A stretch of DNA of 64,000 nucleotides from Methylobacterium sp. E-065. Lineage in GTDB: Bacteria > Pseudomonadota > Alphaproteobacteria > Rhizobiales > Beijerinckiaceae. The first letter of the stretch is position 1. Each line of letters starts with the position of its first letter. The notes under the pieces are model-generated. The model worked only from the letters and a program-made list of their open reading frames with translations. It ran no database searches and had not been told where the DNA came from. Shown here piece after piece: positions 38,624-47,655 of the stretch. The position numbers and the translations under genes are program-made. The stretch covers positions 1 through 64,000 of the forward strand of contig NZ_JAKSYD010000114.1 of NCBI RefSeq assembly GCF_022829605.1, given 5' to 3'.

Positions 38624-39740
38624 GGGGCACCTCCTGCGTGGCTCTGTCGCGCGCGGTGTCGCGGAGCGCGTCCAGCATCAGGGCCTCGTAGCGACGGGCC
38701 GTCTCGGCCCAATCGTAACGGCGCGCGTTGTCGTGCCCGCGGGCGATCAGCGCGCCGCGCAGGCCCGGCTCGTCGAGGAGGCGGCGCAGGCAGGCGGCGA
38801 GCGCGCCGGCGTCGTCGGGGTCGAAGGTCAGCGCGCCCGCGCCCGCGATCTCCGGCGTCGCGGACCGGTCCGAGCAGACGACCGGGCAGCCCAGCGCCTG
38901 CGCTTCGAGGACCGGCAGGCAGAACCCCTCCGAGAAGGACGGCACGCACAGGCACAGAGCGTTCCGATAGAGCGATGCCAGCCGCCCTTCGCCGATCCGC
39001 GAGAGCCGGGTCAGCTGGACCGGGGCGCCGTCGAGCGCCGTGGCGATCGCCTCGTCCGGATCCTCGCCGACGTGGACGATGCCGATCTCCGGACGGCCGA
39101 GGGCGGCGACCGCACGTGCGAGCGTGGAAAAGTTCTTGTTGTACATGGCGTTGCCGACCGCCAGCACGTACGGCCCCGCCGGCAGTTCGGGGGACGGATC
39201 CGCCGCGTCGGGGTCGATCATCGCGGCCGAATGGACGGTCTGGGTCCGGTCCCGGACGAACGGGTAGAAGCGGCAGAGGTCGGTCTTTGTAGAATCCGAG
39301 ACCGTGATCACCCGCGCGCTGTTGGCCAGGACGAAGCGGAAGATCGGATCGGTGGTCAGGGCTTCCCGCGAACGGCTCCGGCCCGGCATCGTCCGGAAGT
39401 AGAGATCGTGGACGACGCTGACCCGGGCGCGACCGCCGAACGCCGCGCCGTAGGGATCGGCATTCAGCACGAGGTCGATGTTCAGGGCGCGGCACAGCTT
39501 CGGCACGGCCAGGGCCTGCCGCATGACGTCGAACAGCATGACGCGGGGCCGCGGCACGGTCACGACCTCGATCCGGTCGCGGATTTCGTTTGGGAGCTGG
39601 TCCCGGGTCCAGGGCGAGCGCAGCACGACCGCGAAGGCGCCCCGGTCGAGCAACCCGGCGATCACCCGGAAGGCCACGAGGGCGACGCCCGAGGGACGTC
39701 CGCCGAACTGGGTCGGCATGTTCACGAGGACGCGCGGCAT
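38604..39740 (-). CDS. GT4-family glycosyltransferase (mannosyltransferase-like)
   Basis: A 378-residue protein from the ATG at 39740. VHDLYFRTMPGRSRS and VSDSTKTDLCRFYP are typical of the WbaZ/mannosyltransferase-like GT4 group; AVGNAMYNKNFSTLARAVAA starts the donor domain and PSFSEGFCLPVLEAQALGCP holds the catalytic EX7E pair, followed by CSDRSATPEIAGAG. Its end overlaps the next start by 20 bases. The acceptor sugar is unknown. Confidence 0.92.
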   Translation of the reverse strand: MPRVLVNMPTQFGGRPSGVALVAFRVIAGLLDRGAFAVVLRSPWTRDQLPNEIRDRIEVVTVPRPRVMLFDVMRQALAVPKLCRALNIDLVLNADPYGAAFGGRARVSVVHDLYFRTMPGRSRSREALTTDPIFRFVLANSARVITVSDSTKTDLCRFYPFVRDRTQTVHSAAMIDPDAADPSPELPAGPYVLAVGNAMYNKNFSTLARAVAALGRPEIGIVHVGEDPDEAIATALDGAPVQLTRLSRIGEGRLASLYRNALCLCVPSFSEGFCLPVLEAQALGCPVVCSDRSATPEIAGAGALTFDPDDAGALAACLRRLLDEPGLRGALIARGHDNARRYDWAETARRYEALMLDALRDTARDRATQEVPHAHPAP

Positions 39741-39780
39741 GGCGGTTCCGGCAACTCCGTTCGTGGATGAGATTGGCCCG

Positions 39781-40986
39781 TCAGGCGCGGGCGGTGACGT
39801 CGAAGATGAGGTTGGACAGGGCCTGCTGCATGCCGGCCGCGCCGTAGCGGGTGAGCGCGCGGTCCCGGGCGAGGCGGGTGCGCGGGGCGAAAGCGTCCGG
39901 ATCGGCGAAGAGCTCGGTGAGCGCCGTCGCCAGACGGTCGGGCCGGCGCGGCGGCACGAGGGTGCCGGCCGCGCCCCCGTCGAGGATCTCCGCCGAGGCA
40001 CCCGCGTCGGTGGCGATCACCGGCACGCCGGCCAGCATCGCCTCCACGAGCGTCCGGCCGAACGGCTCGGGATCGACCGACGGGTGCACCACCGCGTCGA
40101 CCGCCTGCATCAGCCGGGGGACGTCGGCGCGCTGGCCGAGGAACAGCACCCGGTCGGCCACGCCAAGCTTCCCCGCCTGCGCGCGCAATCCGGCCGCGTA
40201 TTCATCCTCGCCGAACAGGGCCGTGCCGACCACGATGCAGCGCAGGTCCGGAAGGCGCGCCAGCGCCTCGATCACCACGTCCTGCCCCTTCCAGGGCGCC
40301 AGACGGCTGAACACCCCGATCAGGGGGCCAGTCGGCAGGCCAAGTTCCGCCCGCAGGGCTACCGGAGATCGGGCAACGAGCTCGAGATCGAGCCCGTTCG
40401 GCACGACGGTCACGCGGGACGCGCGTCCGCCGGCTGCGATGAACGCCTCCGCGGCGGCGCGCGAGGGCACGACGACGCGGGCGGCGCACAGGTTGGCGAG
40501 CCGCGCCTGCACGATCCGCTGGGTTCGGCCGAAATGGGTGCCGTCGAGGATGTCGTGCAGGTGCCAGATGATCGGCCGCCCGACGAGACGCGCCGGGATC
40601 GCCGAGAGCAGGAACGCCTTCTGCGAGTTGGCGTAGACGACGTCGCAGGCGCGGGCCGTGCGGGCAAGCTCCAGGGCGAGGCCGGCGAGACGCCCGAGCT
40701 TCGGCAACGCCCGCAGGACCGAGGCGTCCCGGCGCAGGCCCGACAGGCCTGTCCCCCGCCGGGCGAGGCGGATCTCGATCCCCGCGCCGCGCAGGGCCTC
40801 GGCCAGCGCGCCGTCCTCGAACAGGAACGCCGTGGAGCCGGCCCAGGGGCGCACGACATCGCGCAGGACGAGTTCGGCCCCGGACATCGTTCCCGTGTGG
40901 GACACGAACAGGACCCGGGGCCGGGCCTGCTGCCCGGCCTCTGCGCCCTGGACGGACAGTCCGTCGATCGACAGTGCACCGGCCAT
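39781..40986 (-). CDS. GT4-family glycosyltransferase
   Basis: A 401-residue protein from the ATG at 40986, which shares a base with the TGA of the kinase gene (TGATG); a GTG three bases earlier is the alternative. LFVSHTGTMSGAELVLRDVV begins the acceptor domain, VVPNGLDLELV and GVFSRLAPWKGQDVVIEALA mark the donor domain, and PSVDPEPFGRTLVEAMLAG holds the catalytic pair. It is part of the same overlapping operon; specificity unknown. Confidence 0.92.
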   Translation of the reverse strand: MAGALSIDGLSVQGAEAGQQARPRVLFVSHTGTMSGAELVLRDVVRPWAGSTAFLFEDGALAEALRGAGIEIRLARRGTGLSGLRRDASVLRALPKLGRLAGLALELARTARACDVVYANSQKAFLLSAIPARLVGRPIIWHLHDILDGTHFGRTQRIVQARLANLCAARVVVPSRAAAEAFIAAGGRASRVTVVPNGLDLELVARSPVALRAELGLPTGPLIGVFSRLAPWKGQDVVIEALARLPDLRCIVVGTALFGEDEYAAGLRAQAGKLGVADRVLFLGQRADVPRLMQAVDAVVHPSVDPEPFGRTLVEAMLAGVPVIATDAGASAEILDGGAAGTLVPPRRPDRLATALTELFADPDAFAPRTRLARDRALTRYGAAGMQQALSNLIFDVTARA

Positions 40987-43184
40987 CACGCGGCCTCGGC
41001 GGTGCGCGGCTGGGGCAGACGCAACACGTCATAGGTCGGCTGACGGCCCGACTTGACCATGGTCATCGCGATCCCGAGCACGTTGCCGCCGGCCTGCCGG
41101 AGATTCGTGACGGTCTCGACGATGTCCGAGATCTGCGAGCGGCCGTAGCGGGCGCAGCACAGCACGCCGTCCACGTGGCGGGCGAGCATCGAGGCGTCCA
41201 TCAGCAGGCTGGTCGGCGGGCTATCGAGCAGCACGAGGTCGTAGCGGCGCGTCCAGCGCAGGAAGTCGACCATACGCTCGCTCATCAGCAGGTCGGTCGA
41301 GTCCGAGGTCGGCATCCCCGCCGGGATCACGTCGTACCGGCCCGTCGCGACCACGGCCTCGGCGGCCGTGACCTCGCCCCGCAGCACCCCGACGAGACCT
41401 GGCCCACGCCCGAGCCCGAGCGAGGCATCGAAGTTCGGCCGGCGCAGGTCGCACTCGATCACGAGCACCCGCCGTCCGCTCGCGGCACCGATTGCGGCGA
41501 GCGCGAAGGCCGTGAAGGATTTTCCTTCGCGCGGCTTTGCCGAGGTGACCAGGACGAGTCGGGATGCGCTGCCGCCCGCCAGGACGAGATGCGCGTGCAG
41601 ATTGCGCAGCACCGTCTGCATCACCGGATTGGAGCGGGCCCGCTCCAGCGCTTCGGGCAGAGCGAGTTCCCGGCGCCGGTCGGACAGGCGGCCGACGAGA
41701 CCGGGGGCGTCGAGGGTCGGCAGCTGGGCGAAGACCGGGGCACCGGTGCCCGCCATGAGCTGCCCGGGATTGCGGACCCGCTGGTCGGTGTAGTCGCGCA
41801 GGAGGGCCGCCGCCGCTGCGAGCACGCCCGCGAGCACGAGGCCGCCGGCGAGGAACGGCACGGGCTTCGGCGAGAACGGCTCCTGCGGCAGCTCGGCGAG
41901 GCTCACGAGCCGGGTGCTGCCGGTCAGGATGCGGCGCTCGGTCTCCAGCTCACCGGCGCGCTTCACGAGGTCGGCGTACCGGTTGCGCTGGATCTCCGCG
42001 TTGCGCACCATTCCTTCGATCGAGGCCTCGTCGTCCATGGCCGCGGCGGCCTCGGTCTTGGCGGTCTCGAGCTGGGCGCGCAGCGACTGTGCCAGGGCGT
42101 TCGAGGCCTCGTAGGACTTGCGCAGCCCCTGGGCGACGTTCTTGATCTCCTGATCGATCCGCTCACGCAGGTTCGCGCGTTCGGTCGTCAGGGCCCGGAT
42201 GGCCGGGTGGTTGGCGCCCAGCAGCGTGCTCTGGTTGGCAAGCTGTGCGGAGACGCCGCTCAGCTGCTGCTTCAGGGACACGATGGTCGGGCTCGACAGC
42301 ACCGCCGGGGCGGTCTCGGCGCCGCGTAAATTCCGGTTCTCGATCTCGCCCAGGCGCGCGGCGGCATCGGCCTTGGCGGCCTCGGCGGTCGAGAGCTGCT
42401 GGCTGATGCTGGTCAGGCGCTCGGCGCTGATCGGCGCGTTGGTGCCCTTCAGGAGACCCTTGCGGCGGCGGAACGTCTGGATCCGGGTCTCGTCGGCGCG
42501 GATCGAGGCGTCGAGCTGGCTGATCTCCGTGTGCAGCCAGTCGGAGGCCGCCTTGCGGCTGGAAGCCTGGGCTTCGCGCTGGTCGTCGAGGAAGGCGTCG
42601 ATCAGCCCATTGGTCATCGCCTGCGCCACCTCGGGCAGCGGCGAGCGATAGCCGATCGTGATGATCCGGGAGCGGCCGGAACTGATCACGGTGTAGCGCT
42701 TCTGCAGATACTCGACCAAGGCGTTGCGGTCGGCGGTGAGCTTCGTGCAGGCCGCCTCCTTCTTCTCGGAGATCGGCCCCGGCTTTCCGCCGCTGGCGGC
42801 ATGGCGGCATTCGGCCAGGACGGAGGCGGTGAGGCCCCCGTCGATGGCGAGCCGCAGCAGCCGCGGCGAGCGGATCACCAGGATCTGGCTCTCGATATCG
42901 GCCGGATCGCCGATCTTCTGGATCCAGGCCATGGAGGCGTTGTGGGCGCCGGGCTCCGCCTCGGCGACGATCACCGAGCCGGTCGCCACGTATTGCGGCG
43001 CGATCATCTTCAGCGCGGTCACGGCGAGGCCGAGGATCACGACGATGACGGTCGCGAAGAGGTAGCGGCGGCGCCAGATCCGAAGGAGCGGCGCGGCGAG
43101 CGGGCCACCCCGCGTCTGCTCCTGCGCGGCGGCGCGCATCGGGGGGCGTTCATTCAGATCGACGGTGACGAGCGACATGGACAT
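40986..43184 (-). CDS. Wzc/ExoP-type chain-length determinant with tyrosine kinase domain
   Basis: A 732-residue inner-membrane protein. After a first helix (ATVIVVILGLAVTALKM, about 44-61) comes a Wzz domain with long coiled coils (about 180-420), a second helix (about 440-460), then the bacterial tyrosine kinase: Walker A SAKPREGKS near 547-555, Walker A' VLVIECDLRRPNFD and Walker B LVLLDSPP. The C-terminal tail is short (QPTYDVLRLPQPRTAEAA) with one tyrosine instead of a cluster, so autophosphorylation control may differ from Wzc. It would set polymer length and export. No outer-membrane Wza gene is beside it. Confidence 0.93.
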   Translation of the reverse strand: MSMSLVTVDLNERPPMRAAAQEQTRGGPLAAPLLRIWRRRYLFATVIVVILGLAVTALKMIAPQYVATGSVIVAEAEPGAHNASMAWIQKIGDPADIESQILVIRSPRLLRLAIDGGLTASVLAECRHAASGGKPGPISEKKEAACTKLTADRNALVEYLQKRYTVISSGRSRIITIGYRSPLPEVAQAMTNGLIDAFLDDQREAQASSRKAASDWLHTEISQLDASIRADETRIQTFRRRKGLLKGTNAPISAERLTSISQQLSTAEAAKADAAARLGEIENRNLRGAETAPAVLSSPTIVSLKQQLSGVSAQLANQSTLLGANHPAIRALTTERANLRERIDQEIKNVAQGLRKSYEASNALAQSLRAQLETAKTEAAAAMDDEASIEGMVRNAEIQRNRYADLVKRAGELETERRILTGSTRLVSLAELPQEPFSPKPVPFLAGGLVLAGVLAAAAALLRDYTDQRVRNPGQLMAGTGAPVFAQLPTLDAPGLVGRLSDRRRELALPEALERARSNPVMQTVLRNLHAHLVLAGGSASRLVLVTSAKPREGKSFTAFALAAIGAASGRRVLVIECDLRRPNFDASLGLGRGPGLVGVLRGEVTAAEAVVATGRYDVIPAGMPTSDSTDLLMSERMVDFLRWTRRYDLVLLDSPPTSLLMDASMLARHVDGVLCCARYGRSQISDIVETVTNLRQAGGNVLGIAMTMVKSGRQPTYDVLRLPQPRTAEAA

Positions 43185-43189
43185 CGGCG

Positions 43190-44359
43190 TCAGCTCACAG
43201 CTTCCAGGCGCGGAAGGATGCGCATCGGCGGCTCGCAGGCCGCCCGGTGGAGGGCCATCTGCTCATCCACGAAGCGGGAGAACCGCACCCGGAACAGCTC
43301 GGCCGAGAACTGATCGGCCTGCGCCCGGCAGGCCTCGCGGGTGAAGTTATTTTCCTGCTGGATGAATCCGCGCACGCAGTCCGCGATCGCGTCCGGGTCC
43401 GACCTGTCGAAGAACATCCCGGACCGCTGGGGACCGCGCGCCTGCACGGTCTCGCGCGCGCCGCCGCGCCCGAGGGCCAGCACCGGCGTGCCCTCCGAGG
43501 AGGCTTCCAGCACGATGATCCCGAAATCCTCTTCGGCCGCGAAGATGAAGGCGCGGGCGGTGGCCATGAGCCGGCGCAGGCCCTGGTCGGACACGAAGCC
43601 CGTGAAGGAGACGTTGGGGCCGGCGATCGCCTGCAGCCGCGCGGCGTCCGGGCCGCTGCCGGCCACCACGAGGTGGAGGTCCGGAAGATCCGCAAAGGCG
43701 CGGATCACCGCCTCCACGTTCTTGTAGGGAACGAGGCGGCTCGCCACGAGGAAGTGGTTGCCGCGCGGCCCATCGAAGCGGTCGCTCGACAGGGTGATCG
43801 GCGGATGGATCACCTCGGCCTGGCGGCCGTAGACCTTCTGGATGCGCCGGGCCACGAAGGCCGAATTGGCCACGATCGCGTTGGGCCCGGCGGCCGTGCG
43901 GACGTCCCACAGGCGCATCCGGTGCAGGACCATGCGGGCGAGCGCGCCCTTGAGGCCGGTGTCGCAGCCGCTCTCGCGCAGATAGGTGTGCTGCAGATCC
44001 CAGGCGTAGCGCATGGGCGAGTGGATGTACGAGACATGGAGCTGATCGGGCCCGGTCAGGACACCCTTCGCCACGGCGTAGCTCGATGAGATGATCAGAT
44101 CGTAGTCCGACAGATCGAACTGCTCGATCGCGATCGGCATCAGCGGCAGGTAGGCCCGGTGCCGTGTGCGTGCGAGCGGCAGGCGCTGCAGGAAGCTCGT
44201 CTGCGCGTGATCGTAGCCGATCCGTGCCCGGTCCGCCGCCGGCAGGAAGTCGAACAGCGTGAAGACGTCGGCGTCCGGGTAGATCCTGAGCAGTTGCTCG
44301 AGAACGCGCTCTGCCCCGCCGACGACGTAGAGCCAGTCGTGAACGATTGCGACCCGCAT
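43190..44359 (-). CDS. GT4-family glycosyltransferase, first gene of the EPS operon
   Basis: A 389-residue protein from the ATG at 44359. VAIVHDWLYVVGGAERVLEQ begins the acceptor domain, and SYIHSPMRYAWDLQHTYL with NSAFVARRIQKVYGR is characteristic of the WbaZ-like GT4 subfamily. The donor domain shows VASRLVPYKNVEAVIRAF and the catalytic AAEEDFGIIVLEASSEG. It ends 5 bases before the kinase gene. It is preceded by an AT-rich region likely to hold the operon promoter. Confidence 0.92.
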   Translation of the reverse strand: MRVAIVHDWLYVVGGAERVLEQLLRIYPDADVFTLFDFLPAADRARIGYDHAQTSFLQRLPLARTRHRAYLPLMPIAIEQFDLSDYDLIISSSYAVAKGVLTGPDQLHVSYIHSPMRYAWDLQHTYLRESGCDTGLKGALARMVLHRMRLWDVRTAAGPNAIVANSAFVARRIQKVYGRQAEVIHPPITLSSDRFDGPRGNHFLVASRLVPYKNVEAVIRAFADLPDLHLVVAGSGPDAARLQAIAGPNVSFTGFVSDQGLRRLMATARAFIFAAEEDFGIIVLEASSEGTPVLALGRGGARETVQARGPQRSGMFFDRSDPDAIADCVRGFIQQENNFTREACRAQADQFSAELFRVRFSRFVDEQMALHRAACEPPMRILPRLEAVS

Positions 44360-44776
44360 CCGAGATTCCTTGTCGACGCACCGTGACGCGCACCGGACGA
44401 CAGTTCGCCTGCCGACGTCACGTGAGCCCGTGAGCTGCCTCACGTATGAAACCTTAGATGAGGCGCCGGCTTTAAAGAAGGAATGAATACGGCTTGCGCT
44501 AGGTCGATTATTGCTTATCTCGACATAACGGATCGACAACAAACTTAATTTTAACGTTCTGGTATGGTTAAGTTATTGGTAAAAACTCGCCTCTACTCGG
44601 AATCTGCAGATTGTGATCCGTGTCGTGGCAAAGCGAAGTCCCGATGAGACATTACCCGCGCTGAAAGCCGCCGGGTGCGGTCGATACGCCGTGTCGTCTG
44701 TACTTCCGCGTCCGGCCGCACCGCTGATGCGTCCCGGAGGATGTGCGGCGGGCGGCGCGACGGGGCGGCGGTGCTG
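44360..44776. promoter_or_regulatory. AT-rich region upstream of the EPS operon
   Basis: A 417-base gap between two minus-strand genes. The part at about 44440-44620 is AT-rich (for example ACTTAATTTTAACG and GTTAAGTTATTGGTAAAAA) against a GC-rich background, and should carry the promoter of the operon that runs leftwards from 44359. I see no confident -35/-10 pair. Open frames in the GC-rich remainder look like chance. Confidence 0.45.
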
Positions 44777-45865
44777 TCAGCGCGTCAGAGCGCTCTGCAG
44801 AGGCGCCGGCACCGGTCGCCGGTCGAAGCGACGCCGGAGGGCGGTGTTCATCGGGGCCTCGACGTGGCGGAACAGGACCGACCCGAGGGCGGCCGAGGCC
44901 GCGAAGGCGAGCACGAAGATCAGTCCGGCGCGCAAGAATCCGCCGACGGCAAGGAGCGCGACGACTTTCGAGGCCGTGTGGAGCATCAGGTTATGGATGA
45001 GATAGAACGAGTAACTGGCGTTACCCTGCGAGAGCAGCCAGCGTGAGCGCAGGGTGATGCCGCCCTGCTCCAGCAGCAGCATCGCGCCGACGACGAGGCT
45101 GGCAGCCGTTCCCCAAATCAGGGGCCGGAGGAACCCCGTCATCTCCGGCGACACCCCGAGATTGTAGGCCACGGCCTGCCCTCCGAGTATGAGCAGCCCA
45201 GCCGCCCCGAAGGCAGCGCCTGCCACGCGCCGGACCGGGAAGCCCGGGGGCAGGCTGCCGAGGCGCAGATACGCGTAGCCGAGGCCGATGCCGGCGGCGA
45301 ATTCGAGCACGATCGGCTTCGTGTAATAGGCCCAGTACAGGCCGGGCACCGGCAGGAGCCCGAGGAGCGTCAGGCTCAGGAACAGCCCGACGGCCGCTAG
45401 GGCGCGCCATCCGCGGGTCGGGACCAGCAGCAGCCCGGCGAACACCATGTAAAAGAACATCTCGTAGTTGAGCGTCCAGCCGACGGAGTTCAATGGCTCG
45501 ATGTAGCCACCCCGGGAGAACGGCAAGAAGAGCATCGACTGGATCAGGTATTCCGGCTGCAAGTCCATGATGCCGATCGGTCTGAGGCCAACCAGCGCCA
45601 TCAGGGCGAGAGCCAGGGTGACGAGCCAGTAGACCGGGACGACCCGCGCAATCCGCCGCGTCAGGAACGTGCCGACGCTCGCCTCACCCTCGCTGGTGCT
45701 CACGAACATGATGAAACCGGACAGGACGAAAAACACGTCGACGCCGGCGGCACCGAACGCCAGCAGGTCCGGCCTCGGCAGGACTGGGCCGGCGTACAGG
45801 CCGAAATGGGTCATGAAGACGAGGTAGGCCGCGAGGGCGCGCAGGATCTGTAAATTGTAGAGCAT
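44777..45865 (-). CDS. Membrane acyltransferase family 3 (O-acetylase-like)
   Basis: A 362-residue protein from the ATG at 45865, with about ten hydrophobic helices. The N-terminal NLQILRALAAYLVFMTHFG holds the catalytic-type histidine and GAAGVDVFFVLSGFIM is the family hallmark; SYSFYLIHNLMLHT and FRHVEAPMN close the domain. These enzymes move acetyl or other short acyl groups from the cytoplasm to sugars on the periplasmic side, so it may decorate the neighbouring exopolysaccharide. It is transcribed in the same direction as the EPS operon but separated by the AT-rich gap. Confidence 0.92.
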   Translation of the reverse strand: MLYNLQILRALAAYLVFMTHFGLYAGPVLPRPDLLAFGAAGVDVFFVLSGFIMFVSTSEGEASVGTFLTRRIARVVPVYWLVTLALALMALVGLRPIGIMDLQPEYLIQSMLFLPFSRGGYIEPLNSVGWTLNYEMFFYMVFAGLLLVPTRGWRALAAVGLFLSLTLLGLLPVPGLYWAYYTKPIVLEFAAGIGLGYAYLRLGSLPPGFPVRRVAGAAFGAAGLLILGGQAVAYNLGVSPEMTGFLRPLIWGTAASLVVGAMLLLEQGGITLRSRWLLSQGNASYSFYLIHNLMLHTASKVVALLAVGGFLRAGLIFVLAFAASAALGSVLFRHVEAPMNTALRRRFDRRPVPAPLQSALTR

Positions 45866-46182
45866 GGCTCGCTGGCTGCTCGCGGAACATCGTCTGCCCG
45901 TGCGGGCGCAACGACGCGCCACCATGCCGGATCCGGAGCCGCCGAGTCACGGAGTGTTCGGATTCTTGCTGAACAAGCCGCCTTCGCAAGCCGGAATACG
46001 TACCCCAAATCAGTCTTGTCCACATGTCCAAGCTGAGACACTGGTGGATTCGGCTTGGAAATTGGTTGGAAAGGCTGGTGCGGTCAGTATGACTTGAGCG
46101 GTTCCACCGGGAACCTCTTCTTAAGGCCACGCTTCTGCCAGCCACACGGCCGGTGGAAATTTACTATTAATCAGTAGAATAT

Positions 46183-46212
46183 TTGACGCCTCATGGGGCG
46201 GATCAATAGTAT
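46183..46212 (+). promoter_or_regulatory. Possible sigma-70 promoter for the carrier protein operon
   Basis: TTGACG (46183-46188) and TAGTAT (46207-46212) are separated by 18 bases in an AT-rich stretch. Transcription would start near 46219, about 22 bases before the TTG start codon at 46241. The ATG at 46211 would overlap the -10 element, which argues against its use as a start. A hairpin GGTTCC-ACCG-GGAACC lies further upstream at 46100-46115. Confidence 0.5.
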
Positions 46213-46240
46213 GTCGTTCACTTCATTAAGGAGTTCCGCC

Positions 46241-46495
46241 TTGACCATCGCTCAAGATATTCGCGAAATCCTGGGCTCGAACGAAGCCTTCGCCGGGAAG
46301 GTCGATCAGCTCTCGGACGACGACAGCCTGTTCGACATGGGCCTCGACTCGTTCGGTTCGGTTCAGCTGATGCTGGCGCTTGAGGAGCGCTTCAACGTCG
46401 AGTTTCCTGACGAGCTGCTGAACCGCAAATCCTTCTCGTCGATCCGCGCGATCAGCGAAGCCGTCTCCACCCTGGTCAAGCAGGAAGCCGCATGA
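46241..46495 (+). CDS. Stand-alone acyl/aminoacyl carrier protein
   Basis: An 84-residue carrier protein. The TTG at 46241 is chosen because AAGGAG lies 7 bases before it and the upstream ATGs have no ribosome site. The phosphopantetheine site is S37 in DMGLDSFGSVQLMLALEERF; helices and the acidic surface are typical. It overlaps the next gene by ATGA. The adjacent SerRS-like ligase gene makes an aminoacyl load more likely than fatty acyl: such ligases are known to charge their own small carrier proteins with glycine or alanine. No phosphopantetheinyl transferase gene is in the window. Confidence 0.9.
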   Translation: MTIAQDIREILGSNEAFAGKVDQLSDDDSLFDMGLDSFGSVQLMLALEERFNVEFPDELLNRKSFSSIRAISEAVSTLVKQEAA

Positions 46496-47655
46496 GCACG
46501 CTCGCCACGCGTGCAGAGCGGGCGGCGGCGGTGGCGGCTCGCCACGCCGATGACGTCGACCGCGAGGGCCGCTTCCCCGCAGAGGCGGTCGCCGCCCTGA
46601 AGGCCGAGCGCCTTCTGGGCCTCCAGATTCCGGGGCAGTTCGGCGGTGAAGGCGCCGGGCTTGTGCAGATCGCGGAGGTCTGCAGCACGCTCGGCCATGC
46701 CTGCAGCGCGGCCGCGATGGTCTTCGCGATGCACCACATCAAGGTGTCGAGCCTCGTGACCCACGCGCTCGACAGCGCGTGGCATTGCCGGTTGATGGAG
46801 CGGATCGCCCGCGAGCAATTGCTGGTCGCCTCCTCGACCACCGAGGCGGGTATCGGCGGAGACCTGCGCAACTCCCTGTGCGCGGTCGAGACCACCGGCG
46901 AGACCTTCTCGCTCGGCAAGGACGCCTCGGTGATCTCCTACGGGGCGCAGGCCGACCTGATCCTCGCCACCGCCCGGCGCCACCCGGAGGCCCTGACCTC
47001 CGACCAGGTTCTGGTCGCGCTGATGGCCGATCAGATCACGCTCGCCCGCACCAGCCAGTGGGACACGCTGGGCATGCGCGGCACCTGCAGCGATGGCTTC
47101 CGCCTGGAAGCTCGCGACGTGCCGGTCGAGCAGATCCTGCCCAAACCCTTCGCCGAGATCGCCGCCGTTTCGATGCTGGCCGCGTCGCACCTGCTCTGGA
47201 GCAGCGTCTGGTACGGTATCACCACCTACGCGGTCGATCGTGCCCGGGTGTTCGTTCAGGCCGAGGCGCGCCGCTCTCCCGGCAAGGTGCCGCCCACGGC
47301 CCTGCGGCTCGCCGAGGTGGTCAATGCGCACCAGGCCATGCGCGGCACCGTCGTGGCGGCCCTGCGCCGGTTCGAGGATGCGCACGGCGACGCCGATACG
47401 ATCGGGTCGCTGGGCTTCAGCGTGATGCTCAACAACCTGAAAGTCACCGTCTCCGACATGGCGGTCGACATCGTGCGCCGGGCCCTCTCGATCGTCGGGC
47501 TCTCCGGCTACAAGAACGACACGCCCTACAGCCTCGGCCGACCGCTGCGCGACGTCCTCTCGGCGCCGCTGATGATCGGCAATGACCGCATCCTCGCCAA
47601 CACCGCCAAGCTTCTGCTCGTGCAGAAGGGCAGCGGCCAGCTCATGAGCGCGTGA
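46492..47655 (+). CDS. Acyl-CoA dehydrogenase-like flavoprotein acting in the carrier protein operon
   Basis: A 387-residue protein of the acyl-CoA dehydrogenase fold: helical N-terminal domain ([20 protein letters not shown]), middle beta domain ([39 protein letters not shown]) and C-terminal helical domain. The TLGMRGT segment fits the family. Its ATGA overlap with the carrier protein gene and the ligase downstream suggests its substrate is bound to the carrier protein, possibly an aminoacyl thioester that is oxidised or hydroxylated. This role is inference; some family members use flavin for monooxygenation or nitro formation instead of dehydrogenation. Confidence 0.85.
   Translation: MSTLATRAERAAAVAARHADDVDREGRFPAEAVAALKAERLLGLQIPGQFGGEGAGLVQIAEVCSTLGHACSAAAMVFAMHHIKVSSLVTHALDSAWHCRLMERIAREQLLVASSTTEAGIGGDLRNSLCAVETTGETFSLGKDASVISYGAQADLILATARRHPEALTSDQVLVALMADQITLARTSQWDTLGMRGTCSDGFRLEARDVPVEQILPKPFAEIAAVSMLAASHLLWSSVWYGITTYAVDRARVFVQAEARRSPGKVPPTALRLAEVVNAHQAMRGTVVAALRRFEDAHGDADTIGSLGFSVMLNNLKVTVSDMAVDIVRRALSIVGLSGYKNDTPYSLGRPLRDVLSAPLMIGNDRILANTAKLLLVQKGSGQLMSA

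Noticed and set aside
46100..46115. Hairpin GGTTCC-ACCG-GGAACC as a terminator
   Set aside because: No plus-strand gene ends before it and the following bases are only pyrimidine-rich, not a T-run; kept only as a note to the promoter entry.
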